From: Ereboglobus sp. PH5-10
GTDB lineage: Bacteria > Verrucomicrobiota > Verrucomicrobiia > Opitutales > Opitutaceae
DNA length: 64,000 bases
NCBI RefSeq assembly: GCF_029504735.1
Contig: NZ_JAQFIP010000013.1
Location: forward strand, 1-64,000
Direction: 5' to 3'
Of this stretch, positions 49,756-59,673 are shown in pieces. The position numbers and the translations under genes are program-made. Each line of letters begins with the position of its first letter. Positions within the stretch are counted from its first letter, which is position 1. The notes under the pieces are model-generated. The model did not search any database, was not told the DNA's origin, and worked only from the letters and a program-made list of their open reading frames with translations.

Positions 49756-51126
49756 ATGAAAATCTGCTGCATTGGAGCTGGATATGTTGGAGGCCCCACA
49801 ATGGCCATGATCGCGCTTAAGGCGCCCGATATTCGCGTGACCGTCGTGGACATGAACGCGGCGCGCATCAATGCGTGGAATTCCGACGCCCTGCCCGTCT
49901 ATGAACCGGGACTCGACGACATCGTGAAACAATGCCGGGGACGCAACTTGTTCTTCTCCACCGATGTCGCCGGAAACATCCGCGAGGCCGACATTATTTT
50001 TGTCTCGGTCAACACTCCCACAAAAACCTATGGCGTGGGCGCCGGACGAGCGGCGGATTTGCGCTACGTGGAGTCCGTGGCGCGGACAATCGCCGAGGTC
50101 GCCGAAGGCTCCAAGATCATCGTCGAAAAATCCACCATCCCGGTCAAAACCGCCGAGACAATCAAAACGATCCTCGCGGCCAATACGAACGGGCTGAAGT
50201 TTTCCGTGCTTTCCAACCCCGAGTTCCTCGCCGAGGGCACGGCCGTCAACGACTTGATCGCGCCCGACCGCGTGCTCATCGGCGGCGAACGCACGCCGGA
50301 GGGCGAGCAAGCCGTGCAAATGCTCGCCGGCATCTACGCCCGCTGGGTGCCGCGCGAGCGCATCATCACCACAAACCTCTGGTCGTCCGAGCTTTCAAAA
50401 CTCGTTGCCAATGCCTTTCTCGCGCAGCGCATCTCGTCGATCAACTCGATTTCGGCGCTTTGCGAGGCGACCGGCGCGGATGTGGACGAGGTTGCGCATG
50501 CCATCGGTTGTGATTCGCGCATCGGGCCGAAGTTCTTGAAAGCCTCGGTCGGTTTCGGCGGTTCGTGTTTTCAAAAGGACATCCTGAACCTTGTTTATCT
50601 TTGCGAAAAATTCGGACTGCCCGAGGTCGCCGAATACTGGGAGCGAGTGATCAGCATGAACGACTACCAGAAGTCGCGTTTTGCGCGGCGCATTGTGCAC
50701 AGCCTTTTCAACACCGCGGCAGGCAAACGCATCGCTGTTCTCGGTTTCGCCTTCAAGAAGGACACCAACGACACGCGCGAATCACCCGCGATTTACATTT
50801 GCCGCGACCTGCTTGCCGAGCAGGGCAACGTGGTCGTTTACGACCCGAAGGTGCCCGCGAGCGCCATTTCGGAAACCGTGCTCGGCAAGGACGCCCCGCC
50901 CAACCCAAACCTGAGCGTGGCGGAAAACGCATACGAGGCGTGCCGGGGCGCGCACGCAATCGCCGTGCTGACCGAATGGGACGAGTTCAAGACGCTGGAT
51001 TTCCAAAAAATCTACGACACCATGCCCAAGCCCGCGCTGATCTTTGACGGACGCAACGTCCTCGACCTGGCAAAGCTCAAGGTCATCGGTTTTCAAGCAC
51101 ACGGCATCGGCCGGTCGTTTGAATGA
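49756..51126 (+). CDS. UDP-glucose 6-dehydrogenase, animal-like type
   Basis: Oxidises UDP-glucose to UDP-glucuronate for polysaccharides. The protein has 456 residues started at the ATG at 49756 ('[20 protein letters not shown]', an NAD-binding Rossmann start); the open frame further upstream is ignored. Catalytic Cys in 'FGGSCFQKD' and '[20 protein letters not shown]' are present. Strikingly, long stretches such as '[16 protein letters not shown]', '[18 protein letters not shown]' and '[17 protein letters not shown]' read like the human/animal enzyme rather than the usual bacterial one. Flanked by terminators on both sides, so a single-gene unit. Confidence 0.95.
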   Translation: MKICCIGAGYVGGPTMAMIALKAPDIRVTVVDMNAARINAWNSDALPVYEPGLDDIVKQCRGRNLFFSTDVAGNIREADIIFVSVNTPTKTYGVGAGRAADLRYVESVARTIAEVAEGSKIIVEKSTIPVKTAETIKTILAANTNGLKFSVLSNPEFLAEGTAVNDLIAPDRVLIGGERTPEGEQAVQMLAGIYARWVPRERIITTNLWSSELSKLVANAFLAQRISSINSISALCEATGADVDEVAHAIGCDSRIGPKFLKASVGFGGSCFQKDILNLVYLCEKFGLPEVAEYWERVISMNDYQKSRFARRIVHSLFNTAAGKRIAVLGFAFKKDTNDTRESPAIYICRDLLAEQGNVVVYDPKVPASAISETVLGKDAPPNPNLSVAENAYEACRGAHAIAVLTEWDEFKTLDFQKIYDTMPKPALIFDGRNVLDLAKLKVIGFQAHGIGRSFE

Positions 51127-51140
51127 GATTTGCCCAAACA

Positions 51141-51167
51141 AAAAAGGCCGCGTCACGCGGCCTTTTT
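51141..51167. terminator. Bidirectional terminator between UGDH and dps
   Basis: Perfect 12-bp stem AAAAAGGCCGCG/CGCGGCCTTTTT with a TCA loop. It serves both converging genes. Confidence 0.9.
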
Positions 51168-51191
51168 GGATTCCTGGGGATGCGAGACTGA

Positions 51192-51683
51192 TCAGCGCGT
51201 GTGCGCCTCGATAAACCAAAGCGATTTGTCGAGGGCGTTTGAAACGCCGGTCAGCAAATCCGACGTGCCGGCGTCACCGGCGTCGGCGGTGGCGTCAACC
51301 TTCTTGCGCACGGATTTCGCGCACACGGCGTATTGGGCGGCGAGCGCCTTCGCGTAGGCGAGCGGGTCGGAATTCGCCGCCTTGTCGGACACCTTGAACT
51401 CGGACAAGCCGGAGTTTTTGGCGACCATGCGCACGGTGCCTTCCGCCACGCCGCCAAGCTGCACGATGCGCTCGGCGAGGGCGTCGATCGGCTCCTCAAC
51501 CGCCGCGGCCACGTCGTCGAACAATTTGTGCAGCGTGTAAAAATACGGGCCGCGCACATTCCAGTGAGCCTGCTTGGTTTGAGAATAAAGATCACTCACA
51601 TCGGCGAGGGTCTGGTTGAGCGCTTTGATTGAGAATGCGCGGGTTTTGGAGGGGATGTCATTCATGGTTGTTTGTTTTTTCAT
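51192..51683 (-). CDS. dps: Dps-like DNA-protection ferritin
   Basis: Oxidises and stores iron and protects DNA under stress, forming a 12-mer. The protein has 163 residues. The ferroxidase pattern is there: 'KQAHWNVRGPYFYTLHKLFD' and 'DVAAAVEEPIDALAERIVQL' (H, D and E ligands). The N-terminus is basic and short. Convergent with the UGDH gene; single-gene unit. Confidence 0.93.
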   Translation of the reverse strand: MKKQTTMNDIPSKTRAFSIKALNQTLADVSDLYSQTKQAHWNVRGPYFYTLHKLFDDVAAAVEEPIDALAERIVQLGGVAEGTVRMVAKNSGLSEFKVSDKAANSDPLAYAKALAAQYAVCAKSVRKKVDATADAGDAGTSDLLTGVSNALDKSLWFIEAHTR

Positions 51684-51807
51684 GGGAAAATTAATCTATT
51701 TATAGACAAAGCATATTTATGATAAACGCAACCCGCCGGGACAAAAAAGCGAATGCCCTGAGGGGAATTCGCCTTTGTTTTACATTTCGCGCCGCGGCGC
51801 CACGGAG

Positions 51808-53091
51808 TTACCCGCCGCCAAGCGTTGAAATGAAGTAACCGGCGGCAACCGCCGTGCCGATCACACCGGCGACATTCGGCCCCATGGCGTGCATGAGCAG
51901 GTGGTTTTGCGCGTCGTATTTCTGCCCCTCAACCTGCGAGACCCGCGCGGCCATCGGCACCGCGGACACGCCCGCCGAGCCGATCAGCGGATTAATCGGG
52001 GTTTTCCTTGAAACCAAATTCATGAGCTTGGCGACGATCACGCCGCCCGCCGTGGAGCAGCAGAATGCCACGACACCCAGCAAAATGATGCCGATTGTCT
52101 GTCCGCGCAGGAAGCTCTCGGCGTTCATGGTGAGCCCCACGCTCGTGCCGAGAAAGATGGTGACGACGTTGATGATTTCGTTTTGCGCGGATTTGACGAG
52201 GCGCTCCGTGACACCGCACTCGCGAAGGAAATTGCCGAGCATCAACATGCCGATCAACGGCGAGGCCGCCGGCACAAGCAGGATGCACACAATCATGACC
52301 ACGACCGCGAATATGAGCTTTTCCAGCTTGGAAACCTTGCGGAGCGATTTCATGCGGATGCGACGCTCCTTCTGCGTCGTGAGCAGGCGCATGATCGGCG
52401 GCTGGATAAGCGGCACGAGCGACATGTAGGTGTAGGCCGCGACCGCGATCGCGCCGAGCAGATGCGGCGCGAGCTTGTTGGACACAAAGATCGAGGTCGG
52501 GCCGTCCGCCCCACCGATGATGGCGATTGACGCGGCCTCCTTGGATGTGAACAACCCCGACAGCGTCGCCGACATGAAGGTGAGAAAAAGGCCCAGTTGC
52601 GCCGCCGCGCCCAGAAGCAATGTTCGAGGCATGGCGATCAACGGCCCGAAATCGGTCATCGCACCCACGCCCAAAAAGATGATCGGCGGGAAAAGTTCGA
52701 GTTTGATGCCTTGCGAGATAAAGTCGTAGAGGCCGCCCTCGATTCGCTCCACTTTGACGGTGCCGGTTGCCGCGGCGGGAGGCGTCACGGTTCCGTCGGG
52801 CGCCACTGTCATGGGCGGCGCGGTGTGATGCTCCAGCGTGCCCTCAATCTTGAATGTCGCCGTCTCATAAACACCGTCCGAACGCATTTTCGCCGTGAGC
52901 ACGCCTTCGGTCGGCAGGTTGGCGAGCAATGCGCCAAATGCGATCGGCACGAGTAAAAGCGGTTCAAACTGTTTCGCCACGCCGAGGTAAAATAGCACGA
53001 CAATCACCCCCCACATGATCACCATTTTCCAAGTGATGGCATGAAATCCGGTTGAGCTGAGATAATCCAAGAATCCTTGCAACAAATCCAT
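51808..53091 (-). CDS. Na+-translocating decarboxylase beta subunit (OadB/GcdB/MmdB)
   Basis: The membrane subunit that couples decarboxylation of an acyl-CoA or oxaloacetate to Na+ export. The protein has 427 residues and about 10 membrane helices. Family signature: '[19 protein letters not shown]' near 145, '[20 protein letters not shown]' (the Asp at the Na+ site) and '[17 protein letters not shown]' at the end. Compared with OadB there is an extra soluble loop at about 62-125, between the first helices. The gamma-like gene lies 52 bp upstream, but no alpha (carboxyltransferase) or biotin carrier gene is in the window. Confidence 0.92.
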   Translation of the reverse strand: MDLLQGFLDYLSSTGFHAITWKMVIMWGVIVVLFYLGVAKQFEPLLLVPIAFGALLANLPTEGVLTAKMRSDGVYETATFKIEGTLEHHTAPPMTVAPDGTVTPPAAATGTVKVERIEGGLYDFISQGIKLELFPPIIFLGVGAMTDFGPLIAMPRTLLLGAAAQLGLFLTFMSATLSGLFTSKEAASIAIIGGADGPTSIFVSNKLAPHLLGAIAVAAYTYMSLVPLIQPPIMRLLTTQKERRIRMKSLRKVSKLEKLIFAVVVMIVCILLVPAASPLIGMLMLGNFLRECGVTERLVKSAQNEIINVVTIFLGTSVGLTMNAESFLRGQTIGIILLGVVAFCCSTAGGVIVAKLMNLVSRKTPINPLIGSAGVSAVPMAARVSQVEGQKYDAQNHLLMHAMGPNVAGVIGTAVAAGYFISTLGGG

Positions 53092-53143
53092 GATATTTGA
53101 GTAGTTGATGTTACGTTGTTAAACTATTCACACACGCGCGCGA

Positions 53144-53551
53144 TCAACGCACTCTGTGTGACCTGAAAATATCCCGCCTGCCCTCGGCAGCCCACTCGTT
53201 GCCGTGCGCCGCCGCGTTGATGGTGAGCACGCGGTGTCGTCGCCCGGCAAGCGCGACGTGAATCGATGCGGAAATCACAGCGATCACCTCGGGAGCAATC
53301 CCTTCCGCTTGGGCGGATGGGGAAGCCTCGACAGGCGCGCTCGCGGCGGCTGCGGAAGCGCGCGCCCCGGCTTTCTTTTTCTCAACAAGGGCGCCATGTC
53401 GTTTAAAAATGGCCCCGGTGATTTCAAACAATATCCAAAGCCCTCCAAGAACCATAAACACTATCATCAATCCGTTAAATTGATAAACGAGTGTTTCAGC
53501 TACCGATGGTTTTTCAGGCAATACTCCCAACAGCAAGGGTGACAGTATCAT
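53144..53551 (-). CDS. OadG/MmdD-like small subunit of the Na+-pumping decarboxylase
   Basis: A protein of 135 residues with one membrane helix ('LVYQFNGLMIVFMVLGGLWI'), an Ala/Pro-rich linker as is usual for OadG and the biotin-carrier-like proteins, and a conserved C-terminal block 'PEVIAVISASIHVALAGRRH' then 'NEWAAEGRRDIFRSHRVR', as in gamma/delta subunits. It anchors the alpha subunit to the beta subunit. Gene order gamma then beta with alpha missing nearby suggests that alpha is elsewhere in the genome. Confidence 0.85.
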   Translation of the reverse strand: MILSPLLLGVLPEKPSVAETLVYQFNGLMIVFMVLGGLWILFEITGAIFKRHGALVEKKKAGARASAAAASAPVEASPSAQAEGIAPEVIAVISASIHVALAGRRHRVLTINAAAHGNEWAAEGRRDIFRSHRVR

Positions 53552-53796
53552 AGCGTGTTTATTTTTGGGTTGCGTATCTGGTTGACGAAAAAAGCAAACA
53601 CAGAAAAGCGGGGGGGACGAAAGTTGGGGAATATCGTCAAGGGTTTGGGAACTTGCGCAAGCAAAAGCGACGGCTTGATGGCAATTATATTCGTTTGCCG
53701 TTTACAAATTTTCACACGGAAACGACCCGCTATTTCAACGCGCCTGCAATAGGAGCCCGCGTTTGGCTCGCTCTATTAAATAAAATATTAAAAACA

Positions 53797-54480
53797 CTAC
53801 ACGTCAGCGGGACGCCCATTGTCATTCGGGCCAAACCCAAGAATCACCGGTGCCGCGCGCTTTGCCCATTCTTCTGGTTTTTGATACGAAGCCGCGCCAG
53901 CGCCCAAGCTTTGCCGGAGCATGTCCGTGTCGATCACACCCGGATTCAACGAAACCGCGGCCATGCCCGCCGGAAGCTCCTCCGCCAGCGCCCGCGTAAG
54001 CCCCTCGACGGCCCATTTCGCCGCGCAATAAGGGGCGACCTCAGGCGACACCGACCTGCCCCACCCCGAACTGAAGTTCACAATCACGCCGCGCCCGGCC
54101 TTTATCATGTCCGGCGCGAACGCGCGGATGACGTTTGCCATGCCCTTCACATTCACGTCGAGCACCCTGGCAAAATCCTCGGGAGGAACCTTCCAAAGCG
54201 GCGCGGGTTTGTTCATGAAACCGGCGTTGTTAATGAGCAAATCCGGCGCGCCATGGATGCCGGTCACACGCTCGGCCCAAAGATCGACCTTGGCCGGCAC
54301 GGAAACATCCACCGCCGAAAAGTCATGCGGCGAGGAATGCGTGAAACGCAAATCAAGAATCCCGTCAGCCCCGCGTCCGCACCCGATGAGCGTGTGTCCG
54401 AGCCGGATGAACTCCTCCGCAAGCGCCCGACCAAGCCCGCGTGTAACGCCTGTGACAACGATCTTTTTTGCATTATTCAT
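53797..54480 (-). CDS. Short-chain dehydrogenase/reductase (SDR family)
   Basis: A protein of 227 residues. NAD(P)-binding 'VVTGVTRGLGRALAEEFIRL' (TGxxxGxG), 'LLINNAGFMNKPAPLW', catalytic Ser in 'VIVNFSSGWGR' and the 'YCAAKWAVEGL' (YxxxK) motif are all present, followed by 'LNPGVIDTDML'. A classical SDR; substrate unknown. Alone on the minus strand between AcpH-like and decarboxylase genes. Confidence 0.93.
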   Translation of the reverse strand: MNNAKKIVVTGVTRGLGRALAEEFIRLGHTLIGCGRGADGILDLRFTHSSPHDFSAVDVSVPAKVDLWAERVTGIHGAPDLLINNAGFMNKPAPLWKVPPEDFARVLDVNVKGMANVIRAFAPDMIKAGRGVIVNFSSGWGRSVSPEVAPYCAAKWAVEGLTRALAEELPAGMAAVSLNPGVIDTDMLRQSLGAGAASYQKPEEWAKRAAPVILGFGPNDNGRPADV

Positions 54481-54549
54481 GAGATATATAATCCGTGCCG
54501 TTTATTTATGCCGAGAGGGTTTCCAAAACATGCGTTCCTGCTGTTTTAA

Positions 54550-55161
54550 TCACAACAGCATCGATTCGGGAAACTCCATTTCGGAAACATGCCTAACCAA
54601 TTGGGGAAAAAACTCGGCGAAGTCATTCGAAAACGCCTCGCGTGCGCGCTCAAAAACGGGCATCGCCACGGACAGGTCGACGGGCCTCCGCAAACGCGCG
54701 CCCATGCGTTGCAATGCGAGGCGGATTTTCCCGGCGTCGCGATAGGAAACCAGCCAGTCATGCTCGCACATGAGGCGCAGGCGCGAACGGGCGGCCCCGG
54801 GCAGTTCGTGCTCGCGCGCCCTTATCCCGTCATAAATCTGCGCGGCAAAATCCGGCAGCGGCACGGAAGGCGAATATTTCGCCCAGAAACAATCCTGCGC
54901 GAGCAGATGATCGTAAAGCATGTCCGTGAGCACGCCGCCCATGTGCCGCAATTCCCGCACGCCCGCGAACCGCGAAATGCTCCGGTGCACGACCGCGTGC
55001 GAATCCGTGAAATCGTCAATCGCGTGATGGCACGCCGCCCCGCGCCTGTATTCGATGTCCATGCCCGATATCAAGGCCGGACCGACGATATCAGGAAGCA
55101 CGTTGCCAATGCGAAAACGCGGCGACGGTTCCGAAAGCAAAAAATGAGCGAGCCAGTTCAT
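54550..55161 (-). CDS. AcpH-like protein (acyl carrier protein phosphodiesterase family, DUF479)
   Basis: A protein of 203 residues with the family start 'MNWLAHFLLSEPSPRFRIGN' and 'VLPDIVGP', then 'RGAACHHAIDDFTDSHAVVH' (metal-binding His and Asp) and 'GVLTDMLYDHLLAQDCF'. In E. coli AcpH removes the 4'-phosphopantetheine from ACP. Homologues of this kind in other phyla are often unproved, so activity is inferred. Next to the TPR protein gene on the same strand (127 bp). Confidence 0.88.
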   Translation of the reverse strand: MNWLAHFLLSEPSPRFRIGNVLPDIVGPALISGMDIEYRRGAACHHAIDDFTDSHAVVHRSISRFAGVRELRHMGGVLTDMLYDHLLAQDCFWAKYSPSVPLPDFAAQIYDGIRAREHELPGAARSRLRLMCEHDWLVSYRDAGKIRLALQRMGARLRRPVDLSVAMPVFERAREAFSNDFAEFFPQLVRHVSEMEFPESMLL

Positions 55162-55288
55162 GCGCGAAACGGGGTTTCGTTAATGCAAAATCGTCCGGGT
55201 TTCATTCATGCGAACGCAACTGCCAAAACCATGTTGCTGCAAATCACAAAATCCCAAGTTGCACGGCGCGGCACTTTCGCGGCCCGGC

Positions 55289-57595
55289 TCAACGCGTCGG
55301 GGAATCATTCGAGCGGCCGTCCGGCGTGTGCAAACCAGCCCCTGCTCCGGGGCTCGCGGCGAGACGCTCGAGCTGCTCGCGCGCCGGCGCAAAACCGGGG
55401 GCGATTCGCAGCGCGGCTCTTTCCGCGGCGACGGCCTCCGCAATGCGCCCAAGCGCCGCAAGCGCGACGGCGTAATTATGATGCGCGGAAGCCGCTTGTG
55501 GATCAAGGCGCAGCGACGCCTCAAAGTGCGCGATGGACTCCCCCGCGCGACCAGTGTTAAACAACGCCACGGCGAGGTTGTGATGGCAGCCGGCGGTCGG
55601 CTGGCGCGCAAGCGCCTGCTCAAAATGCGAAACCGCCTCCGCCGGCCTTCCGGAAAGCATGAGGGCGGTGCCGAGTCCGAAATGCGAGGCGCCCGCGTCG
55701 GGGGATATCGGGATCGACGCCTCAAAATAAGGAACCGCCTCCCCGTGCCGCCCAAGCGCGAGCAAATAGCGCGCCACATTGTCAACCGCGGCCCAGAGAC
55801 TCGGGTCGAGCCCGGCGGCGAGTTTGTAGCAGCGCAACGCCTCGTCCGTGTCGGTCCCGCGCGCCGAAAAGACATTGCCGCGATTGTTCCACGCCGTGGC
55901 GAATTTCGGGTCAACGGCCACGGCCTTGTCGAGCATGGCAAGCGCCTCGTCATAACGCCCGAGGCTGCAAAGCACATTGCCATAATTGCTGAGCGCCGCC
56001 GTGCAATCGGAACGGATTTTAAGGGCCGCGATAAAATCGTCCGTCGCCTCATCCAGGCGCCCCAGGCAAAAAAGCGAATACCCGCGATTGGCGAGCGCGA
56101 TCTCAGAGCCATGCTCCCGAAACCCCAGCGCCTTGTCATAATAGGCAAGCGCCTCCTGGTGTCGCTCGAGCTTGGCCAGCGCATAACCGTAATTATTGTA
56201 GGCTTGGGCAAAGTTGGGATTGAGCTCGATGGCTCTGCGGCAATGAGCCAGCGCCCGCTCCGGCATGTTTTTTTCCGCATAGAGATTGCCAAGGTTGTTG
56301 TGAGCGCGCGCATTGCCGGGAACCCCGGCCACAACATCCCGCCACAGGCTCAACTGGTCGCGATAAACCGCGTTGCGCTGGAATGTGGCAACCGCAAGCG
56401 CCGCCGCCGCCGCAATCAACAGCCATTGCGAACGCCGCCCCGCAACCAACCACGCCGCGACGGCAATCGCGCTCACAGTCGCGGCCAGGGGCAGATACAT
56501 GCGATGCTCGGCCATGGTTTGCGTGGCCACCGGAATCACGCTCGACGAGGGCGCGAGCACCGCGAAAAACAAAAACCCGGGAAACCCCAACGCCGGCTTC
56601 CGGATAAGCGCCCACACCGTCGCCCCACCCAACGCAACCAACAGCAACGCCTGCGGCCAGACACTCGAAACGCGCGCAACCACGCCGGAACCATAATCAA
56701 AAACCTGCCCGCGCGGCCAGACAACGAGGCGCAGGTAATGGGGAATCGCCTTGATTTGCGTGAGCGCGTAAGTCCACACCGTGGTTTCCGTGCCGAAGCC
56801 CGCGGTTCCCCCGCGCCCGCCCGCGCGCCAAACCAGCCAGCCGAGCAGCAACAGTGTGGACGCCAGCAGCGCATGGTAAACTTTCCGGCGCTTCCAAGCC
56901 TCCCGGAACGAACCGGCGGCAAACGTCCGGTCATAAAGAAAAACCATGAGCGGCGCGGAAACCATCACCTCCTTGGACGCCATGCCGAGCAGGCACGCGG
57001 CGACGGAAAGCGCGAGCCAAAATGTCCGCGCGCCCGCGGAATCCACGCCGCGCACAAAACAATACAGCGTGAGGATGTAGAACAACGCCATCAACGACTC
57101 GGCGCGTTGCACGATGTAAGTGACCGATTCGGTTTGCAGCGGGTGCAACAGCCAAAGCGCGGCAATGACAAACGCGACAAGCGTGGATGAGTCCCCGCCA
57201 AAATACGCGCGCAACACGGGCCGCAACAACGTGCGCCGCGCCAAGCCGAATAGCGACAGCCCCGCGGCAACATGGATGAGGAGATTGCCGAGATGATAGC
57301 TCCAAACCTCCTTCCCGCTGATCCTATAATTGATGGCAAAACTAAAGTTCAGCAGAGGCCGCCCCGAAACCGTTTCGCCAAAAGTGTTGGGCGGCGAAAA
57401 TGCCGTGCTCAATTGCCGGATGCTTTCATTGCGTGAAATCGACCAGATGTCATCAAAGATAAACTCTCCCGAAAACGAGTTGTGATACGCCGCCGCCGTG
57501 GCCAACACGAGCGCAAGCACAGCCACCCAAATCCGCCGGCGGTGAGCCGGCGAGCGGGCTTGGGAGGCGGCGGTGGTGTCATGGATATTCGTCAC
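55289..57595 (-). CDS. Polytopic membrane protein with C-terminal tetratricopeptide repeats (TMTC-like)
   Basis: A protein of 768 residues if started at the GTG ending at 57595, which directly precedes the first hydrophobic helix ('IWVAVLALVLATAAAYHNSF'); longer starts (57688, 57799) are possible. 'FIFDDIWSISRNESIRQL' is the start of the periplasmic loop with paired Asp typical of the PMT/TMTC glycosyltransferase class, then about nine more helices. The second half (about 430-750) holds some nine or ten TPR units ('AYNNYGYALAKLERHQEALA', 'ALSNYGNVLCSLGRYDEALA', 'ATAWNNRGNVFSARG'). Such proteins may transfer sugars or assemble complexes; the function is inferred by resemblance only. Confidence 0.82.
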   Translation of the reverse strand: MTNIHDTTAASQARSPAHRRRIWVAVLALVLATAAAYHNSFSGEFIFDDIWSISRNESIRQLSTAFSPPNTFGETVSGRPLLNFSFAINYRISGKEVWSYHLGNLLIHVAAGLSLFGLARRTLLRPVLRAYFGGDSSTLVAFVIAALWLLHPLQTESVTYIVQRAESLMALFYILTLYCFVRGVDSAGARTFWLALSVAACLLGMASKEVMVSAPLMVFLYDRTFAAGSFREAWKRRKVYHALLASTLLLLGWLVWRAGGRGGTAGFGTETTVWTYALTQIKAIPHYLRLVVWPRGQVFDYGSGVVARVSSVWPQALLLVALGGATVWALIRKPALGFPGFLFFAVLAPSSSVIPVATQTMAEHRMYLPLAATVSAIAVAAWLVAGRRSQWLLIAAAAALAVATFQRNAVYRDQLSLWRDVVAGVPGNARAHNNLGNLYAEKNMPERALAHCRRAIELNPNFAQAYNNYGYALAKLERHQEALAYYDKALGFREHGSEIALANRGYSLFCLGRLDEATDDFIAALKIRSDCTAALSNYGNVLCSLGRYDEALAMLDKAVAVDPKFATAWNNRGNVFSARGTDTDEALRCYKLAAGLDPSLWAAVDNVARYLLALGRHGEAVPYFEASIPISPDAGASHFGLGTALMLSGRPAEAVSHFEQALARQPTAGCHHNLAVALFNTGRAGESIAHFEASLRLDPQAASAHHNYAVALAALGRIAEAVAAERAALRIAPGFAPAREQLERLAASPGAGAGLHTPDGRSNDSPTR

Positions 57596-57801
57596 AGGGC
57601 AATTCGACGGAAAAGCACTCCGGTATTTTTCGCAAATAAGCGAAACCAACACTTCTCCAACAATGCGACATGACAAATATAAAAGCATTTCGCGCCCTCC
57701 ACGCTGGCGGAGCCCCGCATTGAGCTTTTCGAAAATTTTTCGATTTACAAGGAACCTCGCGCACCTAGCGTCAGGTTCCTGCGCACATGCGCAAACCATC
57801 C

Positions 57802-57889
57802 GGGCCAGGATGGCGGAATTGGCAGACGCAGCGGACTCAAAATCCGCCGCCCCCTAAAGGCTTGCGGGTTCGACCCCCGCTCCTGGCAC
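57802..57889 (+). tRNA. tRNA-Leu (anticodon CAA), CCA encoded
   Basis: Class II tRNA: acceptor GCCAGGA/TCCTGGC, anticodon loop CTCAAAA (CAA), long variable arm, T-loop GGTTCGACC, CCA present. Confidence 0.97.
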
Positions 57890-57928
57890 CATGATTAACG
57901 CACGCCCCCCCGCTGATTGTGCCCCTGA

Positions 57929-58654
57929 TTATCGCTTGAACTCGATCACCGTCATTTCGGTTGCGTCGAGATCATGCGCGCCGGCTGCGGGGACGTGGAG
58001 GAGCGATGCGTTTATCGGCTTGTTTTCCAAGCGGGTAAACCTGGCGATTATGTCCTCGGTGGACACTTTGCGAAGGGGGCGCAGTTGCACGTCCTTTGTC
58101 CATGCGAACACGGAGTCCTCAATAAGCGGCGCGTTGTTTTGTTCCGCCGAAAAACTGGTGACCACCGGAAGGCGGAAACGCTTGGGTTGCGGTTGCACGG
58201 GGATCGCCGCGGGCGCGGGTGTTTTCCGGACGGGTTCTGCAATCACGGCGGCGACGGCCACCGATGGTTGTGATTCGGAGGCAAGCGCGGGCTGGGTATG
58301 CGAGGGGGCCGCGCGGTTAATAAGGAAGACCGCCGCGCACGCGGCCATTGCCGTGGCCAGGCCGCCGATGGCGAACGGGTTGCGCCACCACGAGAAGCGC
58401 GCGCGAACGGGCGCGTGTGTGATTTTGCGATTTGCGCTAGCAAGAGCCCGGGCGAGGCGGGGCGTGGCGGGGGCGTGGGCGCGCTCGGCCTCGAAGAGCT
58501 GCGAGCAGGCTTTTTGCATGCGGCAATACTGCAAGTAGGTGCGCTGGCGCGCGGGATTGGCGTGAAGCTCGGCTTCCAGTTCGCGGGCTTCATCGGGGGT
58601 AATCTGGTGATCAACACAGAGGTTGAGCAGTTCGATAAATCGTTTGTCTTTCAT
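57929..58654 (-). CDS. Membrane anti-sigma-like protein, partner of the ECF sigma factor
   Basis: A protein of 241 residues. The cytoplasmic N-terminal part (1-100) starts 'DKRFIELLNLCVDHQITPDE' and 'ARELEAELHANPARQRTYLQ', helical and of a kind often seen in anti-sigma proteins of Planctomycetes and Verrucomicrobia. One membrane helix follows near 115-132 ('IGGLATAMAACAAVFLIN'), then an Ala/Pro-rich extracytoplasmic part ending in a domain with 'DVQLRPLRKVSTEDIIARFT'. Its start overlaps the sigma gene stop by 4 bp, so both are made together; the anti-sigma role rests on this context. Confidence 0.8.
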   Translation of the reverse strand: MKDKRFIELLNLCVDHQITPDEARELEAELHANPARQRTYLQYCRMQKACSQLFEAERAHAPATPRLARALASANRKITHAPVRARFSWWRNPFAIGGLATAMAACAAVFLINRAAPSHTQPALASESQPSVAVAAVIAEPVRKTPAPAAIPVQPQPKRFRLPVVTSFSAEQNNAPLIEDSVFAWTKDVQLRPLRKVSTEDIIARFTRLENKPINASLLHVPAAGAHDLDATEMTVIEFKR

Positions 58655-59301
58655 TTGAATTCGGCTCCCATTTTGGCCCTGAGGCTTTCGCGCGCGCGGG
58701 CGATGCGGCTTTTGACAGTGCCCACGGAAATGCCGAGGGCGGCGGCGATCTCCTCGTAGGACAGGTTTTTGATGTTTCGAAGTATTAGAATTTCGCGGTG
58801 TTTTTTGTTGAGCCGTTCCATCGCGGTAGCGATCTGCTCAACAAACTCCTGGTTGATTGTGACATTGTCGGGAGTGTCCATCTCGTCGGTCACAAACACA
58901 TCGGCAAGCGGCGTTTCATTGTCATCACCGACAGGCTGGTCGAACGAGATGGTTTTGTCGCGCTTGCGGCGCCACCAATACCAATACCGATTGCGGGCGA
59001 GGTTGGTGGCAATTTGATAAAGCCATGTCGAGAAGGCGGACTCGCCGCGGAAGTTTTCGAGGCCGCGGTGGGCGCGGATGAAGGCGTCCTGCGTGACTTC
59101 CTCGGCATCCTGCTGATTGCGGAGGAGCTGGTGCACCATTGCGTAAATGCGGTCCCAGTAACGGGACACCATTTCATCAAAAGCGGAGTGATCGCCATTT
59201 TTAAAGCGGCTCACCAGCAATTGATCGAGGGCAACATCCTGGGCTTTCGTCGACATACGTTCAACGGAAGTTTGATGCGCGTATTTTTCGATTGTTCCCA
59301 C
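58651..59301 (-). CDS. ECF-type RNA polymerase sigma factor (RpoE-like)
   Basis: A protein of 216 residues (perhaps 201 if started at the ATG ending at 59256). Region 2: 'FDEMVSRYWDRIYAMVHQLL', 'DAEEVTQDAFIRAHRGLENF' and 'FSTWLYQIATNLARNRYWYW'. Region 4: 'REILILRNIKNLSYEEIAAA' with helix-turn-helix 'LGISVGTVKSRIARARESLR'. Overlaps the anti-sigma-like gene by 4 bp. It likely answers envelope or stress signals sensed by its partner. Confidence 0.95.
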   Translation of the reverse strand: MGTIEKYAHQTSVERMSTKAQDVALDQLLVSRFKNGDHSAFDEMVSRYWDRIYAMVHQLLRNQQDAEEVTQDAFIRAHRGLENFRGESAFSTWLYQIATNLARNRYWYWWRRKRDKTISFDQPVGDDNETPLADVFVTDEMDTPDNVTINQEFVEQIATAMERLNKKHREILILRNIKNLSYEEIAAALGISVGTVKSRIARARESLRAKMGAEFK

Positions 59302-59511
59302 TTTCTTCAGTTGAAATTGTGTTGGTGCGCGCGAGGGGCGCGTTTTTGCCGGACGGTTTTTGGGCGGATGTATTTTTGCTTTTTACGTGGATAATCCAGT
59401 GTTTTTCGGGGCATGCCAGAAAAATGCCATCCGAGTATTTCATTTAGTGTGGAAAAAACTCTTGCAAAGGTGTCATGGGAAAACCTTATTCCATCCCCTT
59501 TCAACGCTTGG

Positions 59512-59586
59512 GGGTTGATAGCTCAACGGTAGAGCAGCGTCCTTTTAAGTCGTTGGTTCAGGGTTCGAATCCCTGTCAACCCACCA
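59512..59586 (+). tRNA. tRNA-Lys (anticodon UUU), CCA encoded
   Basis: Acceptor GGGTTGA/TCAACCC, anticodon loop CTTTTAA (UUU), T-loop GGTTCGAATCC, CCA present. The anticodon stem GCGTC/GTCGT has a U-U mismatch in its second pair from the loop and a G-U at its base, and the D-loop is short (7 nt), so the fold is a little weak. Confidence 0.92.
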
Positions 59587-59673
59587 GCGTGAAAATCAAA
59601 GGGCTGAAGGACTGGACGGCTGAAGGGCCGAAGGTTATGCGGCCAAAACTCTCGGAATCCAAAAAAAACCAAC

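Noticed and set aside
55208-57190. Long plus-strand open frame opposite the TPR protein.
   Set aside because: Arg-rich antisense product with no recognisable features; the minus-strand frame has membrane helices and TPR units.
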